This document shows, one piece after another, positions 45,134-57,261 of a stretch of DNA of 64,000 nt (its first letter is position 1; every line of letters starts with the position of its first letter). The notes under the pieces are model-generated. The model saw nothing but the letters and a program-made list of their open reading frames with translations. It ran no database searches and was not told where the DNA came from. The stretch covers positions 12,535,167 through 12,599,166 of the forward strand of contig CM046295.1 of the NCBI GenBank assembly GCA_025267735.1, read 5' to 3'. A program made the translations under genes and the position numbers. The stretch is from Mactra quadrangularis (lineage: Eukaryota; Mollusca; Bivalvia; Venerida; Mactridae).

Positions 45134-45496
45134 AGGGACTTTTGTCAGTTATCTTTCCTTGATAAAATCTGAGGCAATCCAATTGGTAAGTAGGTCCTAT
45201 CGGTTGGAATCCTCGGATTTTATCATTGAAGTCCTATATAAGGATTATAAAATATTTCATTTAATATCTTTCTTGTTAATTAAGATGTTAAAAGAACAAT
45301 GAAGTTTAGATAGTTCTTTAAGCTTACAATACTGAGCTTGATTTTCAAACAAATGAAAGGATTTACAAAAAAGTTATTTAAGATTTATTGTGACAAATTG
45401 GCAATGAAAAAGTAAGGGTAAAATCCAGGTAATCCAACTGATTGGACCTACCTATTTGAAGAGTATACAAGGGGAAATAACTGACCAAAGTTCCTT
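45134..45496. mobile_element. MITE, same family as 32750-33107
   Basis: Ends AGGGACTTTTGTCAGTTAT and ATAACTGACCAAAGTTCCT. The inside closely follows the first copy (GATTTTATCATTGAAGTCCT, ATATCTTTCTTGTTA, AAGTAAGGGTAAAATC). 363 bp, non-coding. Confidence 0.88.
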
Positions 45497-46301
45497 ATTG
45501 TATAGTTCCATTTTAATACAACAAAGTGCTATGTTATAAAAGATTTTTGAATACTGTAGTAACCGTTTTGTATTAAGATGATAATGTATTACATTAAAAT
45601 AATGTGCTATAAATAGTGCAGATTGTATAATTCAAATATATTCATTGCATCAAACATTGCTTTATATAAGGGCTGTCAGAAATCATGGAGGGGAGGGGAG
45701 GGGGTGTCATGTTGCTTTAGGTATGTGTGTAAGTTTTAGAAAATTAAAATTTCATTTAATTTTGGCCTAGAATCATCAAATTTTCATTTCAAAATTGTCT
45801 TTACAAGTTCATTTTTTTGTTACTTGACCTTTGGTGACTTTAAGGTCATTGTGTCAAAGTTTGTATCACTGACTTACATTAGGGTCACACAGTCAAATGC
45901 AGTAAAATGGCTGTTATTACTTGGTAATATGAGTCACACTTCCTGTACACCATTCTGCTTTGAAGTATCAATGGTCAAGGTCACATTAAAATGTTTTACC
46001 TTGTAATTTTCATTTACTAATTTAATCCTTTATTGAGGACAAATATGTTTTAAAAACTTATTTCATTAATGCATACATTCAAAGTTACAAATATGTGTTG
46101 TAAACAATTAGTATAAATTTTGTTTTCATATTTTATTTAAATGAAAAAGGCCGTCCTATTTAAACGTATGTCTCATTTGTTTAAATCTATAAATCATGAA
46201 TTTGGAAGTGTCGGTGCTCCGGCCATGTCTGTCCCTGAAATTTTATTATATATATATATATTGTATAATGTGGTATTTTACATTGCAAATTTCTGTATGT
46301 C

Positions 46302-46571
46302 TTAGCGTTCGACACTTACTAGTTTTACCAGGGATCCCAAGGAATCCCTTTTCAGATGGCTTGGGAAACATTAAGGATTCCTCAAATGAAAGAAAAAAAA
46401 TTGTATACAGTTTTCAGTCACAAATTGTGATAATTGATGGAAACTAAAATTCACTTTAGAAGGGGACAATTTTAAGGGACTTGAAGGAATCATAGGCTGA
46501 GAATCTCTGAGGTTCCTCCAAAGTTGTTAGGGGTTCTCAGAATCCTTGGTAACTGTTAGTGTCAAACCCTG
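46302..46571. mobile_element. MITE with CAGGGTTYGACACTAAC-like ends, decayed
   Basis: The right end ACTGTTAGTGTCAAACCCTG (ending 46571) answers a degraded left end TTAGCGTTCGACACTTACTA followed by ACCAGGGATCCCAAGG. A related end, ACTGTTAGTGTCAAATTCTG, occurs at 63147-63166. Confidence 0.65.
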
Positions 46572-46892
46572 ATATGTCTATAGGCAAAGCAGGGAAAGTT
46601 AAGATACCCACACCACTGGTGTAATTCTACTTAAATTGTTAATAATTTCTGCTGATGGAAAAATTCTGTTTTCCAGCATTTCTGTACCGTCGAGTATTCT
46701 TCTTACACTGTAAATGGCATGTTCTATTATAACTTTCTGTTGACAAAATGTTTCATTATTTAGTATATTTTTTAATATTTTTTGTTACCATGACGATAAA
46801 TTTGAAAAATATATATTTTAATCTATTGTCTTACGACTATATACAATTATACTGCTGGTTTATTGTGTTAATCCTGCCTATCTGTTTGTTTT

Positions 46893-47095
46893 TATTTGAT
46901 TGGTCAATATTTTAAAATGTATTTGATTTGTCAAAATATTTAAATGTATTTGATTGGTCAAAATATTATCATGTGACTTTTTAAATAACATTTTTTACGT
47001 AGCTTTATTTTATTAGTCGAAATGTTTTCATGTGACTTATTTCTGTATACCATTATTTGATTGGTTAGATTTTGTCATGTGATTAAATTCAAATT
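46893..47095. repeat. Degenerate repeat with TTTGATTGGTC (CCAAT-box) units
   Basis: At least four TTTGATTGGT or close variants, spaced about 25-40 bp apart and often followed by AAAATATT or ATGTGA. They contain inverted CCAAT boxes, but repeat origin is the simpler explanation. Confidence 0.6.
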
Positions 47096-47750
47096 CTGTA
47101 GGCAGTGTGTATTCTTAATTCTGAAGAACTCACATCTTGGTGTTTTTATGACTAGATATTTACTATAAATGAATAATTAACTGAGATTGTTAAAAAGGTC
47201 TGTGGTTATTTTCACAAAAAAATTATGAAAGAAAATATTGTGAAGGATTTTTAAAAAAAAACTTGGCAGTAGAAAGCCTTAGGGTTGATAAAAAATTATA
47301 TTATACCGTTTTGAAGGTATACAAAATTCTACATAGTATAAAAGTACAATGTATCATGAATTGATAGAACACCAATATGACTATATTATTAATGTTTCCT
47401 GCTTTTAACTTGCAATGATATTTTTGTAAGATTTTTTTGTGAAAAATGCCTCAGACTGGAGGCTTCTTTTTGTCAGTTATGGATTTTTTGTACATTTCTT
47501 ATTTTTTATGACACTGCTTATTCATTAGTTCTCATTTAGAACTTGAATTCATAGGGTTTTTCTCGCTAAAAAAGATTTATTTTGTACCTGATGGATCCAT
47601 GCAAAATGGAAGCTATTATCATATTATTGCTGAAAAGCATGCAAGACTGATAAAATCGTAATTTTCAGTGTACTCACTCGGTACAAACAAAGTTTTTTTA
47701 GTAGGGAGAACCCATCAGCTTGAGTTCTGTATCAAGATATTTTGTTCATA

Positions 47751-47893
47751 GCATGGGTGGATCCAGCGGGGGGGGGGGGGGTCAAGACCCCTCTAGAATT
47801 TGGAAAATATACTTTCCATTAGTGTATTTCTTGCTTGTAAAGTTTTGAACCCCCCCCCCCCCCTCTAGAAAAAAGTCCTGGATCCGCCCCTGC
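47751..47893. mobile_element. 143-bp MITE with G14 and C14 runs
   Basis: Ends GCATGGGTGGATCCAG and CTGGATCCGCCCCTGC are inverted with two mismatches. Inside, G14 (47768-47781) and C14 (47850-47863) face each other, with TCTAGA-containing sequence beside each. Half of a related copy is at 27228-27252. Confidence 0.85.
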
Positions 47894-48778
47894 ATAGTGT
47901 GATAATTAATAGTTGAGATAAGATTATCTCCATGAAAGTTTGTCTCTGTCATTATATTTTACTATTATTTTATTGCAAGGGTTGTTCATTGAATAATACA
48001 ATTATTCAAGATATTGATGACTTGGTATAAAACTAGTCTACATCCTTGTTTATTTACATGAAGTAAGACTAGTTTTGCCTTGCGTCATTGATTAATTTTT
48101 GTTCTTATTTTTACTTTTTATTAACTTTAAGTGATTGATTGTGACCAAAGTTGTTCTCTTGTTTAGAGGTTAAGTTGTCTCTCTCTTTATATTTTTTACA
48201 ATATTATATTTTTTTGCCATTTATGTATTTTTTTGGTTGTTATAATGAATAATATAATTATTCAGAAAAGTTTATATCTATGGTGCCATTCAAAAGTTCC
48301 TGGACCAATTAAAGTTTTTTGAATAGTTGATCTTCATTATAGTGCCTTTAAAGTTTGATCCCGATCTGACCTTTCTTATTTGCATCTAATAATTATTCAC
48401 CCATATCCCAATCAAAATCAGTACCATGCCTATTCTACACTTCAGCTAGTAATGTATTCAAAATGAACAATTGATTTACAGTGATTGTAAATAGAAGTAT
48501 GTTTATGTGTTAAATTTAACCGTATAAGACTCGTGTGATAAACTTGCCTTATCAGTTAAATTTTAAAAATTAACCCCTGTCTAATAATTACATTTAAGCT
48601 TTGACGATATACTCCGATATCGGTATCGAGCATTAATACTACATTCGTATTCAATGTAATGAATGTTCTTGCATAAGGAACAAATCAGGGTCAAACTTTA
48701 GGCACCATATCTCAAGTAGTTCTGCTACATTTAAAGTAAAAAAAATAACATAGTTTGGAGCATATGATGATGAACTAA

Positions 48779-49042
48779 TTATACCCCCGCTTCGGAGAAA
48801 AGGGGGGTATACTGTTTTACCCTTGTCCGTGCGTCCGTCCGTCTGTTACAAAATTTCCGTCGCAGTTTTCTCAGCAACTTTAACATGCAGCAGCCTAATA
48901 CTTTGCGTATTGCTTCATCCCATAGTCCCATGTGGTGTAAAGCGATTTCATGCTCCTTGCTCATCTACTTCCTGTTTGTCGCATATTTTTAGATTTTGGC
49001 GGGGGTATCACTAGTGAGCATTAGCTCACAGATTTACTTGTT
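48779..49042 (+). repeat. TACCCCCGC...GCGGGGGTA repeat, fullest copy
   Basis: Begins TATACCCCCGCTTCGGAG, includes GTCCGTGCGTCCGTCCGTCT, and ends GGCGGGGGTATCACTAGTGA then GCATTAGCTCACAG. Inverted ends suggest a mobile origin. Copies at 26817-26955 (minus) and 49379-49433. Confidence 0.75.
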
Positions 49043-49378
49043 TTCAAGGCTAATGGCCATAATTTTGCAAGTTTCAGTTGTAAAATTTGATACTTACCTG
49101 TCCTAGAACACATCGGCACTGCTTTCATTAAATTTAAGCAGCACGAGATGTATAATCTGCTGTTTTTGTCTGTCCAAGTTAGTACAACATACATGCTACC
49201 TTCCGATTTCTGCCCACCATTTTTTTTGTGGTGAGAGGCAAAAAATTATATTTGTATTATAACTAACCGAAAATTTGATATTTATTCTTCATAAAACTGC
49301 TTGAGAAAAGAATTTCCTTCCAACTTTATTTTTATACCTCTTTGTCCACATAAAGTGGCACTATAGCAAATAAGCACT

Positions 49379-49433
49379 TTTTAGATTTTGGCGGGGGTAT
49401 CACTAGTGAGCATTAGCTCACAGATTTACTTGT
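49379..49433 (+). repeat. Short second copy of the same repeat
   Basis: TTTTTAGATTTTGGCGGGGG then TATCACTAGTGAGCATTAGC repeats the right end of the copy at 48779-49042 about 400 bp downstream. Confidence 0.85.
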
Positions 49434-49859
49434 TGATGCTGATTTTGATGTTTGATCTGATTACTTAAATTGCAAAGTCGGCTAAAATTGCATATGGAAG
49501 CAGACTTTAAACTGCACTTTAATTTTTTTTAAGAATCTAGTCTAAGAACTTTTGAAAGGCACTGTATATGTTAACTCTTTGTTAAGTATTAAGTTATATT
49601 TTCTGGCTTCTAAAGCTCTTGTTATTTTATTAATTAATTCATCCATACGTTGAATAACTTTGAAATTTTAAAATTTACAATTATAAACATGATGACATTA
49701 AGTGTTTGTTTCTTGCCAAATATGTGCTATTAATGTATTTTATAGTTCTCCTAACTGCTGAAATACAGTTTATATATAGTCTTAGAAGAAAATATAAACA
49801 TTTTTGACTTGGTCCTATATTTTATTTCTAGAATGTTGTTTTTTTCTTTAGATTTTGAC

Positions 49860-50010
49860 CTTCACTGCTAAAAATGTTCATTTTGACTTGTTCCTTATAT
49901 TTACTGCTAAAAATTTTAACTTTGCCTTGTTTCTTACATTTACTGCTAAAATTTTTAATTTTTGTCTTGGTTATTCATAGTTGCTGCTAAAAACGTTTAG
50001 TTTCCAATGG
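49860..50010 (+). repeat. 39-bp minisatellite
   Basis: Three to four units of the form ACTGCTAAAAATTTTAACTT then TGCCTTGTTTCTTACATTT. Confidence 0.8.
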
Positions 50011-50094
50011 CTCATGACTAAAAAATGTTTAAATGACAATTGTGAAATACATTGAAACATAAAAGCTAGGAGTAGGCTCCATTGTCTTTTATCC

Positions 50095-50365
50095 TCAACC
50101 TTTGGCCTTCAATGTATGACCAGTATTTATGACTCTCAGCTTTGACCTTCAACCTTTAACCCTCAGCTTTGACAATTGTTAAACCCTCAGCTTTGACTTA
50201 AATTTTTGACCCTTAACTTTTACCTATAACATTTGACCTTCAATTTTGCCCTTGACTTCCAGCATTTACCCCTAACTTTTGACCTTCAGCTTTGACCTTT
50301 TCAGTTACCCTTTACCTTTAATCCTTCAACTTCAACCCTTGACTTTTGACCCTTAACATTTATTA
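50095..50365 (+). repeat. TTTGACCTTCARC degenerate tandem repeat
   Basis: Roughly 13-bp units (CTTTGACCTTCAGC, ACTTTTGACCCTTA). TGACCTTCA occurs at 50143, 50234 and 50280; its complement, TGAAGGTCA, fits the extended half-site of ERR/NR5A nuclear receptors. Binding is not shown. Confidence 0.7.
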
Positions 50366-51239
50366 TACATTTGAATCTCATGCTATGATTTTTATGGTGC
50401 CCTTAATTTCTTTCAAGGTAACCTTTGTCCTGTAAGTAGTATTTAGTGTTAATTTGAAGCTGTAATAAGTTATTTCTATTTTCTGTGCAGCGCTTGTTTA
50501 ATAACTTGACCAAAGATTCTTAATTTTAAACAAAGCATTATTTATTTCAAGTGTGCTTATTTTATTACTGTTGTTTTCCTTAAAGTTTGGTGTTTTTATT
50601 TACTAAGTATAAAATTCTGTGTTGTGACCCCTTTCTGAAACCAGTATTAATTAGTCTAAGTTATTTATTTACTGTTAGCTAAAAGCTTCACTTTTCTGAG
50701 GCACAGAACATAGGAAAAAGACAGAGTATATCTTTGACATTTTTTTTCAAAAGAATGGTAATCTGAATTTTGTAGTCGGGTTACATGCATATAATTTCAT
50801 AGTTCATAGGCTGTTAGGATAGGATTGGGTTAAAGAGATACATTTAAAGGTGGCTGAGCCACTACACTTTAAAAATCATCATTCATTTATTTTGTTCACA
50901 AAAGATACGTTATATACTTGTTTCCATTGTTTTATTTCATTTTTTGACCTCGCCAAAACATTCTTTTTTGGTGACGTTAATTTTTTGATACTTAACAAGC
51001 TTAATTTGTTTGGCTTTATATTGCTTATAGTTATGCTTTTGTAATGTTTTAATTGCAAAAAATGTGTAAAAGGTACTCGAGCATTGTGTAACTTTCTTTT
51101 AAAAAGAACACTGATTATATAATGACAGATTTTGATAGATTTCGGTCATTAAGAGTTATGTCAGTCTCATGCTTCCTGATATGTTGAAAGAATATAGTTG
51201 CCGCAGACCTTGTTCAGTACTGGTTCAGATATCCCAGGT

Positions 51240-51515
51240 TTGTAGCTCAGTTGATGGTATACTGAGATTTCAAATCAAGTTTCCCTAAGGGGTATGGGTT
51301 CTAACCATACTTGAAGCAGTTATTTCCTTCCATCTAAATTTGACAATTATGTCATTTTTTCTTCATTAATAAGGTATATGGAAAAGTTACTATCCTTGTG
51401 GAAGGGTTGGTTAGTTCTGGTTATAGGCATGGTTTCAGGAATGCTTGGTTAGGTGCTCTGGTTGTAGTAAAACAATTTAAATTGTGTTAATCCCAGAATA
51501 ACAAAAAATGGTTCA
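51240..51515 (+). mobile_element. SINE family 1, near full length, decayed
   Basis: Head with TAGCTCAGTTG A box and GGTTCTAACC relic B box. The body has TTATTTCCTTCCATCTAAAT, TTGTGGAAGGGTTGG and CTGGTTATAGGCATGG, and a mutated tail AAATTGTGTTAATCCC. Confidence 0.85.
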
Positions 51516-54344
51516 AATTGTAACACCATCTTGTCACTCTAATGTTCACTGATTTGGTTACAGAAAAACTTAAGCCATTGTTTTTTACCTTCCTGCCTTG
51601 ATTTAACTTAACATGAGAAATGTGTTCTTAACTTCTTTGACTTGGAATAGTGTCTCAATGTAAAAAAATAGATTAACAACTACCTTCTTTCTGAAGAGCG
51701 CTTAAAAATATGCAATACATTATACTGATTTTTTTAACAGTGTGGACAATAGCATACTTTTCTGCTACGGAAAAAACAATAAATGCTTCATCATTTTGAA
51801 ATGGTTAAAAAAAACTGAAAGTTTTGATGGGAACATCATTCATGTCTAAATTATATTTTACGCTGCTGAGAGTTGTTCTGTTTGTGATCAAGGTTATGTT
51901 TTATTTGCTGTTTTGTTTGGTTTTATTTCAGTTTTTGCTTGTATTTTTTAAAATGTCCCTTTACAAAGATCTGATTTTATTATATGTATTATATATTATT
52001 TTGTGTTATGTATGATATAATTTTACTGTTTTTTTATCATGGCATTTTCTTTGTTCTTTTTCATCTCGTGGACTTGGCGCATAACCGTCGTAACTCATGT
52101 TAAGAGTGAGTTACCACTGTTTTGCACTAAGCCTGCGATCTGCATGTTTGTTTTTTACTCTACAAAAATAATTTTACTTGAACAATGGAGGCCATTGCCT
52201 ACAGCTTTGGTTGATACCTAATGATTTCCTATGCAATAGTTAGCTACATTTGAGCAAACAATGTTTTGCCAGGTAGCTTTAGGTAGCACAAATCTTGCTA
52301 ACTGAAATCATTTGGATAACCTTGGTCATTTACCAAGGCTGTCTGCTAGGGTTTAATGGCTTGAAGCAAAACTATTGTCTCTTATTATACTAATTTGTTT
52401 GAGTTATGTCCCAATATTGGCATGTTTTAGAGAGTTAAGTCCCTTTATTTTTAGGATCCTTATAGTTATATTAATATACTCACCATTCTGAGTTGTCTCC
52501 CTTCCAACATTTACTCTAATTATGTCCCTTTGAAAAATGTTACAGCAATAGATTTATGAAGTGTTTTGTTTGTTTCTATTCAGATAAATTCTACAAGCAT
52601 TTATAAAAATCTCAAATACATCATCTAACATTGGTGCTACCAGATAGTTATTCTCTAAACAAAAAAAAACTGTAGACATTTAACAGCATGGCAAAATCTT
52701 ATGTTGACAAAGTCTTCCCATACTGTTAGCCTTTTTTAAGAGATTTGCAGCTAATTACCACCGATTGAATTGAATTTGGTACCCTTTGCTCATTGTTTAG
52801 GGCTTTTTTAATTGTCATTATTTTGAGTTTTCTTAGGAGCTTTATGAGTCTAATTTTCAAGAAATTGGAGGGGGGAATGAATATATAAAAAAAATCTATT
52901 ATTATTTATACAAAACAAGCGAGTAATGTCTACACTGTTCTCTACTGAGCCATGCATACTGAACAATTAATTTTGTTTTCTTAAGAATAAATACTTAAAA
53001 ACTGTACCTCAATACTGCAGACTTATGTGTTCCTCTATGAACAGATGAAAGCAAAATTTAAAAGGACAAAAACATGCCATGTTTACATAATTAATTTATA
53101 TATTTGACATTTGGTTATTAATGTTTGTTTGTACATGTATCACATTTCTGTTTTACATCAAAGATCTGAATATTAACTTTACAAATTATCATATTCTGTA
53201 TCGCATGATCAAAGATCTGAATCGTCATATATTCTGTCTTTACTTTATAGTTATTTTTATTTTTTTTATTATATTTAGCATTACAAAAATGGTCTGTGTT
53301 AAACAGGTGCTTTATAAAAATGGTGATCTATATTTTTTTGCTTTTATGTATATTTTATTGTGTTTTACATTTATGTGTATTTCTAACTTGTGAATCTCGG
53401 CACTGTTAATGAATCACATTTTAGCATTTTTTTATTATTATTGTTTTTTGCTTCTTTTAAAGCTTATTTAGCTATTTTACTTGACAATAAGCATTTGAAC
53501 AAATTGATTTTCCCACCTCTGTTATAAATACAACCCCCCTTGTTAAAATCTTTCATAAACCTTGAATTTTGCAAATCTCCCTAAAACCTTAACTTATTTT
53601 TACTTAGCATTCAAAATCCTTATCATTGATACTATGTTCAATTTTGTCCTAATTGCTAAGTACATATGTACTGAGGGACCAGGAAACAAGAATGATAAAT
53701 CCAATTAACTTGTTTTACTATCATGCTAAAAGAAATCGGTACAAAAAAAACACTAACAATTAGTGGGGACCAAAATGTTACGGCTGTTTTTTTTCTCTTT
53801 TACTGAGTTTACAATGTATTTGAATACACAGTGTTTTTCTTTGGGATCAATTATGACTTTGTGATGTTAATGACTGCAACTTTTTTATGTTTTCTGTATC
53901 TTAGCTCACCTGAGCATGAAAAGGTAAGCTGTTGTGACCAGACTGTTTTATATAAGAAAAGCTATTTGTCAATGATTAAAGGAATGAGTTATACCCCTTG
54001 GCCTTAATATTTCTTTATTTGAACATTTTATTATCAATTTAGAACTAAAATAGGACTTCTGTTTGTTATAAATTTCTTTTCCTTACATGAATTTCTGTTA
54101 CTTATTCTTACAAAGTGTTGTTAGTGATTTTTTAAAGCACTTGTTCTGGTTTTTTGTTGGAATTTTTTTCACATTTTTTTTTTACTTATTTTTTCCTGCA
54201 CTGACACGAAACAAACTTTTTCTGTGTTGTGTGAAACTATAGTTTACATACAAAAAATTGTGCCATAGATAAAATAGTGTTTTATTTATAGAAAAAATTA
54301 TTATACAAATAATGTTGCCATACCAAAATGTATTTTGTTAGATT

Positions 54345-54440
54345 GTTGCCATAGCAACCATCATTGTTTATTATGTAGTTGTCTTAGCAACTGTCATGTT
54401 TGGTATATAGTTGCTATAGCAACCATCATGTTTATTATAT
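54345..54440. repeat. 32-33-bp minisatellite built on X-box palindromes
   Basis: Three units start GTTGCCATAGCAAC (54345), GTTGTCTTAGCAAC (54378) and GTTGCTATAGCAAC (54410), each followed by a TGTCATG/ATCATGTTTATTATAT-like spacer. Each core fits the RFX X-box. Further singles: GTTGCCATGGAAAC (54644) and GTTTCCATGGCAAC (55254). Confidence 0.75.
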
Positions 54441-55481
54441 ATATATATATATTTATCTATGTGTGTTCTTTCTCATTGCAAACTGCTGCTTAGTGTTATG
54501 ATACCAAAGGCCATATCTGTTGTTATTTTGAAAAACAGACAAAAATTGTGAACATTTATTTTTGTTGTTTATTTTTTCAGTGTATCTTATACATGTGAAA
54601 ACTGTGTTGAATTTCTGTTCATTGTTATTATTATAACATTTCTGTTGCCATGGAAACTATTTTTTATCAATTTGATAAAAATTGTGACTAGATATTATTT
54701 TTTTAACTGAAAGGTATTGTTGATAGAATCCTATATCAAATGTTTTTGTATTATATTTTAGTATGAAAATTTAAAAAACTGTCTTAATTACTAATGTACC
54801 CTGACACCAATAAAGCCCTATATGGAGTGATAGCATCATTTTTAGCAGTCTTAAAATTTAGCCAGTGGATGCAGAATGAATCACCAAAAATTGCAGTGGG
54901 TCTAGTAAAAAATTCATTTTGCTGGCCTGAATGTCCAGTGCTGTTAAGACTTGTTCTTAGACTTCTCTTTGACCACCGATTGTTAAACCACCAAAGTTTA
55001 AATATACCGTTTCTTACTTACAAGTTGTTATATGTTTAGATGTAAGTTCTAAATTTTGTGCAATAAAGTATTATTTTCTAATCTGTACTACTTTCTTTTA
55101 ACCACAGAACTATTTAACTAGTAAAGATTTTTCTTTTATAATTTTTCTACATTACATGTATGTGTTTTTAATTTTTTACAAAGAATTAAAAATGTGCCAA
55201 AAATGTGTTATTTTTTTTATTTTCTGTAATAGTTGTTCGATTTTTTTTAAATGGTTTCCATGGCAACAGTTATGTTGTAATATAATTATTTTGTATCATA
55301 TTGTATGTTTTTCATGTTTTTTAAAAGCATTATTATACAAAACGACTGGAGTATTTTACATAAATGTTGTCTCTATTACATAATATATGTACAGAAAATA
55401 GGTTAAAATGCAATAGATGTATTCATGTAAGTGTGCTTTTATTTTTCGCTTAATTATGCATCTCTGTAAAAGGTTAGAAGA

Positions 55482-55487
55482 AATAAA
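55482..55487 (+). terminator. Candidate distal polyadenylation signal
   Basis: AATAAA followed by a T/GT-rich stretch (TCAGTTGTATTTTGC), close to the point where the T excess of the upstream tract stops. Another AATAAA lies at 55062-55067. Confidence 0.4.
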
Positions 55488-55675
55488 AGGCTTTTATTGG
55501 GAAAAAGATGTCAGTTGTATTTTGCTCCTCTTCTTTTGGTCACATTTCATGGTTTGACATTAAACAACCAGAGACATGCTTGAACTGAATGATTATTATC
55601 TGTAACAAGTTGTCAGAAAGCTACTTTATGTCATCAGGGGCAATAGATGGACCTAAAATGTGGAACCCTGTGGTT

Positions 55676-55990
55676 TACGTCATAGCAACACATTAAATAG
55701 ATCATATCATGACAGTCAGTCAACCTACTCACCTTTCATGGAAAGGCTAAATTACTGAATTTAGCTGTTAAACAGTTACCAAGCAAATACTTCCATGTGG
55801 CTGACAACAGACCTATCTGATTTAGAATAAGTGGTAGGAGGGAGAATGGCTGTAGAAATTATTTCATGACTAAGCTCCACTAAAGCATTCCCCACCTTGG
55901 AATTAAACCCAAGGTTCAGACACTAGTGGTATAATAAACAATGGCTTAAAGTTTAATTTGACTTGGAACTGTGGCACTATAGGCTATGCA
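55676..55990 (-). mobile_element. SINE family 3, antisense
   Basis: Reverse-strand matches to 56270-56578 include CAACCTACTCACC, GAAAGGCTAAAT, GTGGTAGGAGGGAGAATG and ATTTCATGACTAAGCTCCA. Tail ATGATATGATCTATTTAATG then TGTTGCTATGACGTAAACC on the minus strand. Confidence 0.85.
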
Positions 55991-56269
55991 GAGGATTTCT
56001 AATCTAGTGTCACAAAGGTTTGGCTCCCACCAGATATATATACCTATCCATAGAACAGGACATTAATATTGATTTTAATGGAGAAGTTGTTGACCTCATG
56101 GAAGTGATTAAGCTTATAAAGGCAAAAAGTTAGATTAGGTAGATCAAAGCTGGCTGCCGTAGAATGACCATCATAAATTAGTCAATCATGGCTAGGGCTC
56201 TCTTAAGCAAATTCCATTTGCTCATATTGGGTAGGCTAACTAATTTGGGATTCTAAGAGGATTTGTTTG

Positions 56270-56578
56270 TTTTGATTGTTGGGTTTAACACCGTAGCAAC
56301 ACATTGTATAGGTCATATAACTGCAGTTGGTCAACCTACTCACTCCTCTGCGAAAGGCTAAATCTCTGGATTTAGCTGTAAACCAACTACCAAGCACATA
56401 CTTTCGTCAGTTACTGACAACTGCCCTACATAATTACAAATCATTGGTAGGAGGGAGAATGATGGTAGATATAATTTCATGACCAAGCTCCAAGAAAGCA
56501 TATTCCGCCCTGGAATCAACCCCTCGATCAGTAGTTTTGCGCGACCAACTGAGCTAGCCGAGGAAGTGTACATATAGA
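56270..56578 (-). mobile_element. SINE family 3, best copy, antisense
   Basis: Minus strand: head with A box TAGCTCAGTTG (plus 56546-56556), relic B box GGGTTGATTCC, body, and tail TATATGACCTATACAATGTG then TTGCTACGGTGTTAAACCCA. The tail closely resembles that of SINE-1 and the LINE. Confidence 0.88.
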
Positions 56579-57261
56579 TTCAAGAAAATTGTAGCACTAA
56601 ATATTGATGAGTTAAAAAAATGGCTGAAAGTTTTCAGGAGTCTGGACTTGTCATGAAGTTTAAGATTTTCAAGAATTGAAAAAAGATTATTTTCCATTGT
56701 AAAATATGGTAAAATCATTGAATTCTGGAATTAAACGATATTTTAAAATATTTTTGAACATTCACTTATTTATTAAGTAGGACCAGAGTCACAATAGAAT
56801 TGCATGAATCAGTCTATTAGTCTGCCTTATTCAGCGGGGAGGGGCGTCCCCAAATAAATATTGGCCAATAATTGCCCAAATTTCTGATGAGTGGCCAATC
56901 ATTTGACATTTTCTCTATCTATCTCGTTATTACTGTCAACCACTCAATTGAGGGTTATAGACAGGGTTGCGCGGCTGGATGTTAGTAAAGATAAAAGAAT
57001 GCCAAAATCTACAGACCCAGCTTAGTACTGGGGAAGTAAAAGATGGTGCAAGGGGTTAGGTATGTTAGTATATTGTGCAGAGAGTGCAGAGAAGAAGTGA
57101 AAGAATGTTTAAAAGAGAAATGATCCTTGATCATGACATTGCAAATACACCTACATTTAAGAAAGAAAAATAATGATAAGTTTACACGTAAAATCTATAC
57201 AAAAACAAATAGAATGAAAAATTAAAAAGGAGTAAATACTCAAGTAAATTAAAAACAATGA

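Larger units (their letters stand above)
38700..55500 (+). other. Long non-coding T-rich tract
   Basis: By eye, the plus strand shows a marked excess of T over A through most of this tract, ending close to AATAAA at 55482 and absent beyond. No frame in it has recognisable coding features; hydrophobic-looking frames such as 51824-52015 and 53121-53393 are products of T-richness. Candidate explanations are a very long 3'UTR of the zinc-finger gene, a separate lncRNA, or an intron. MITEs, minisatellites and a SINE are scattered in it. Confidence 0.4.

Noticed and set aside
51824..53393. Hydrophobic open frames (51824-52015, 53121-53393)
   Set aside because: T-rich DNA gives Phe/Leu/Ile-rich frames by chance; no start context, domain or splice support.
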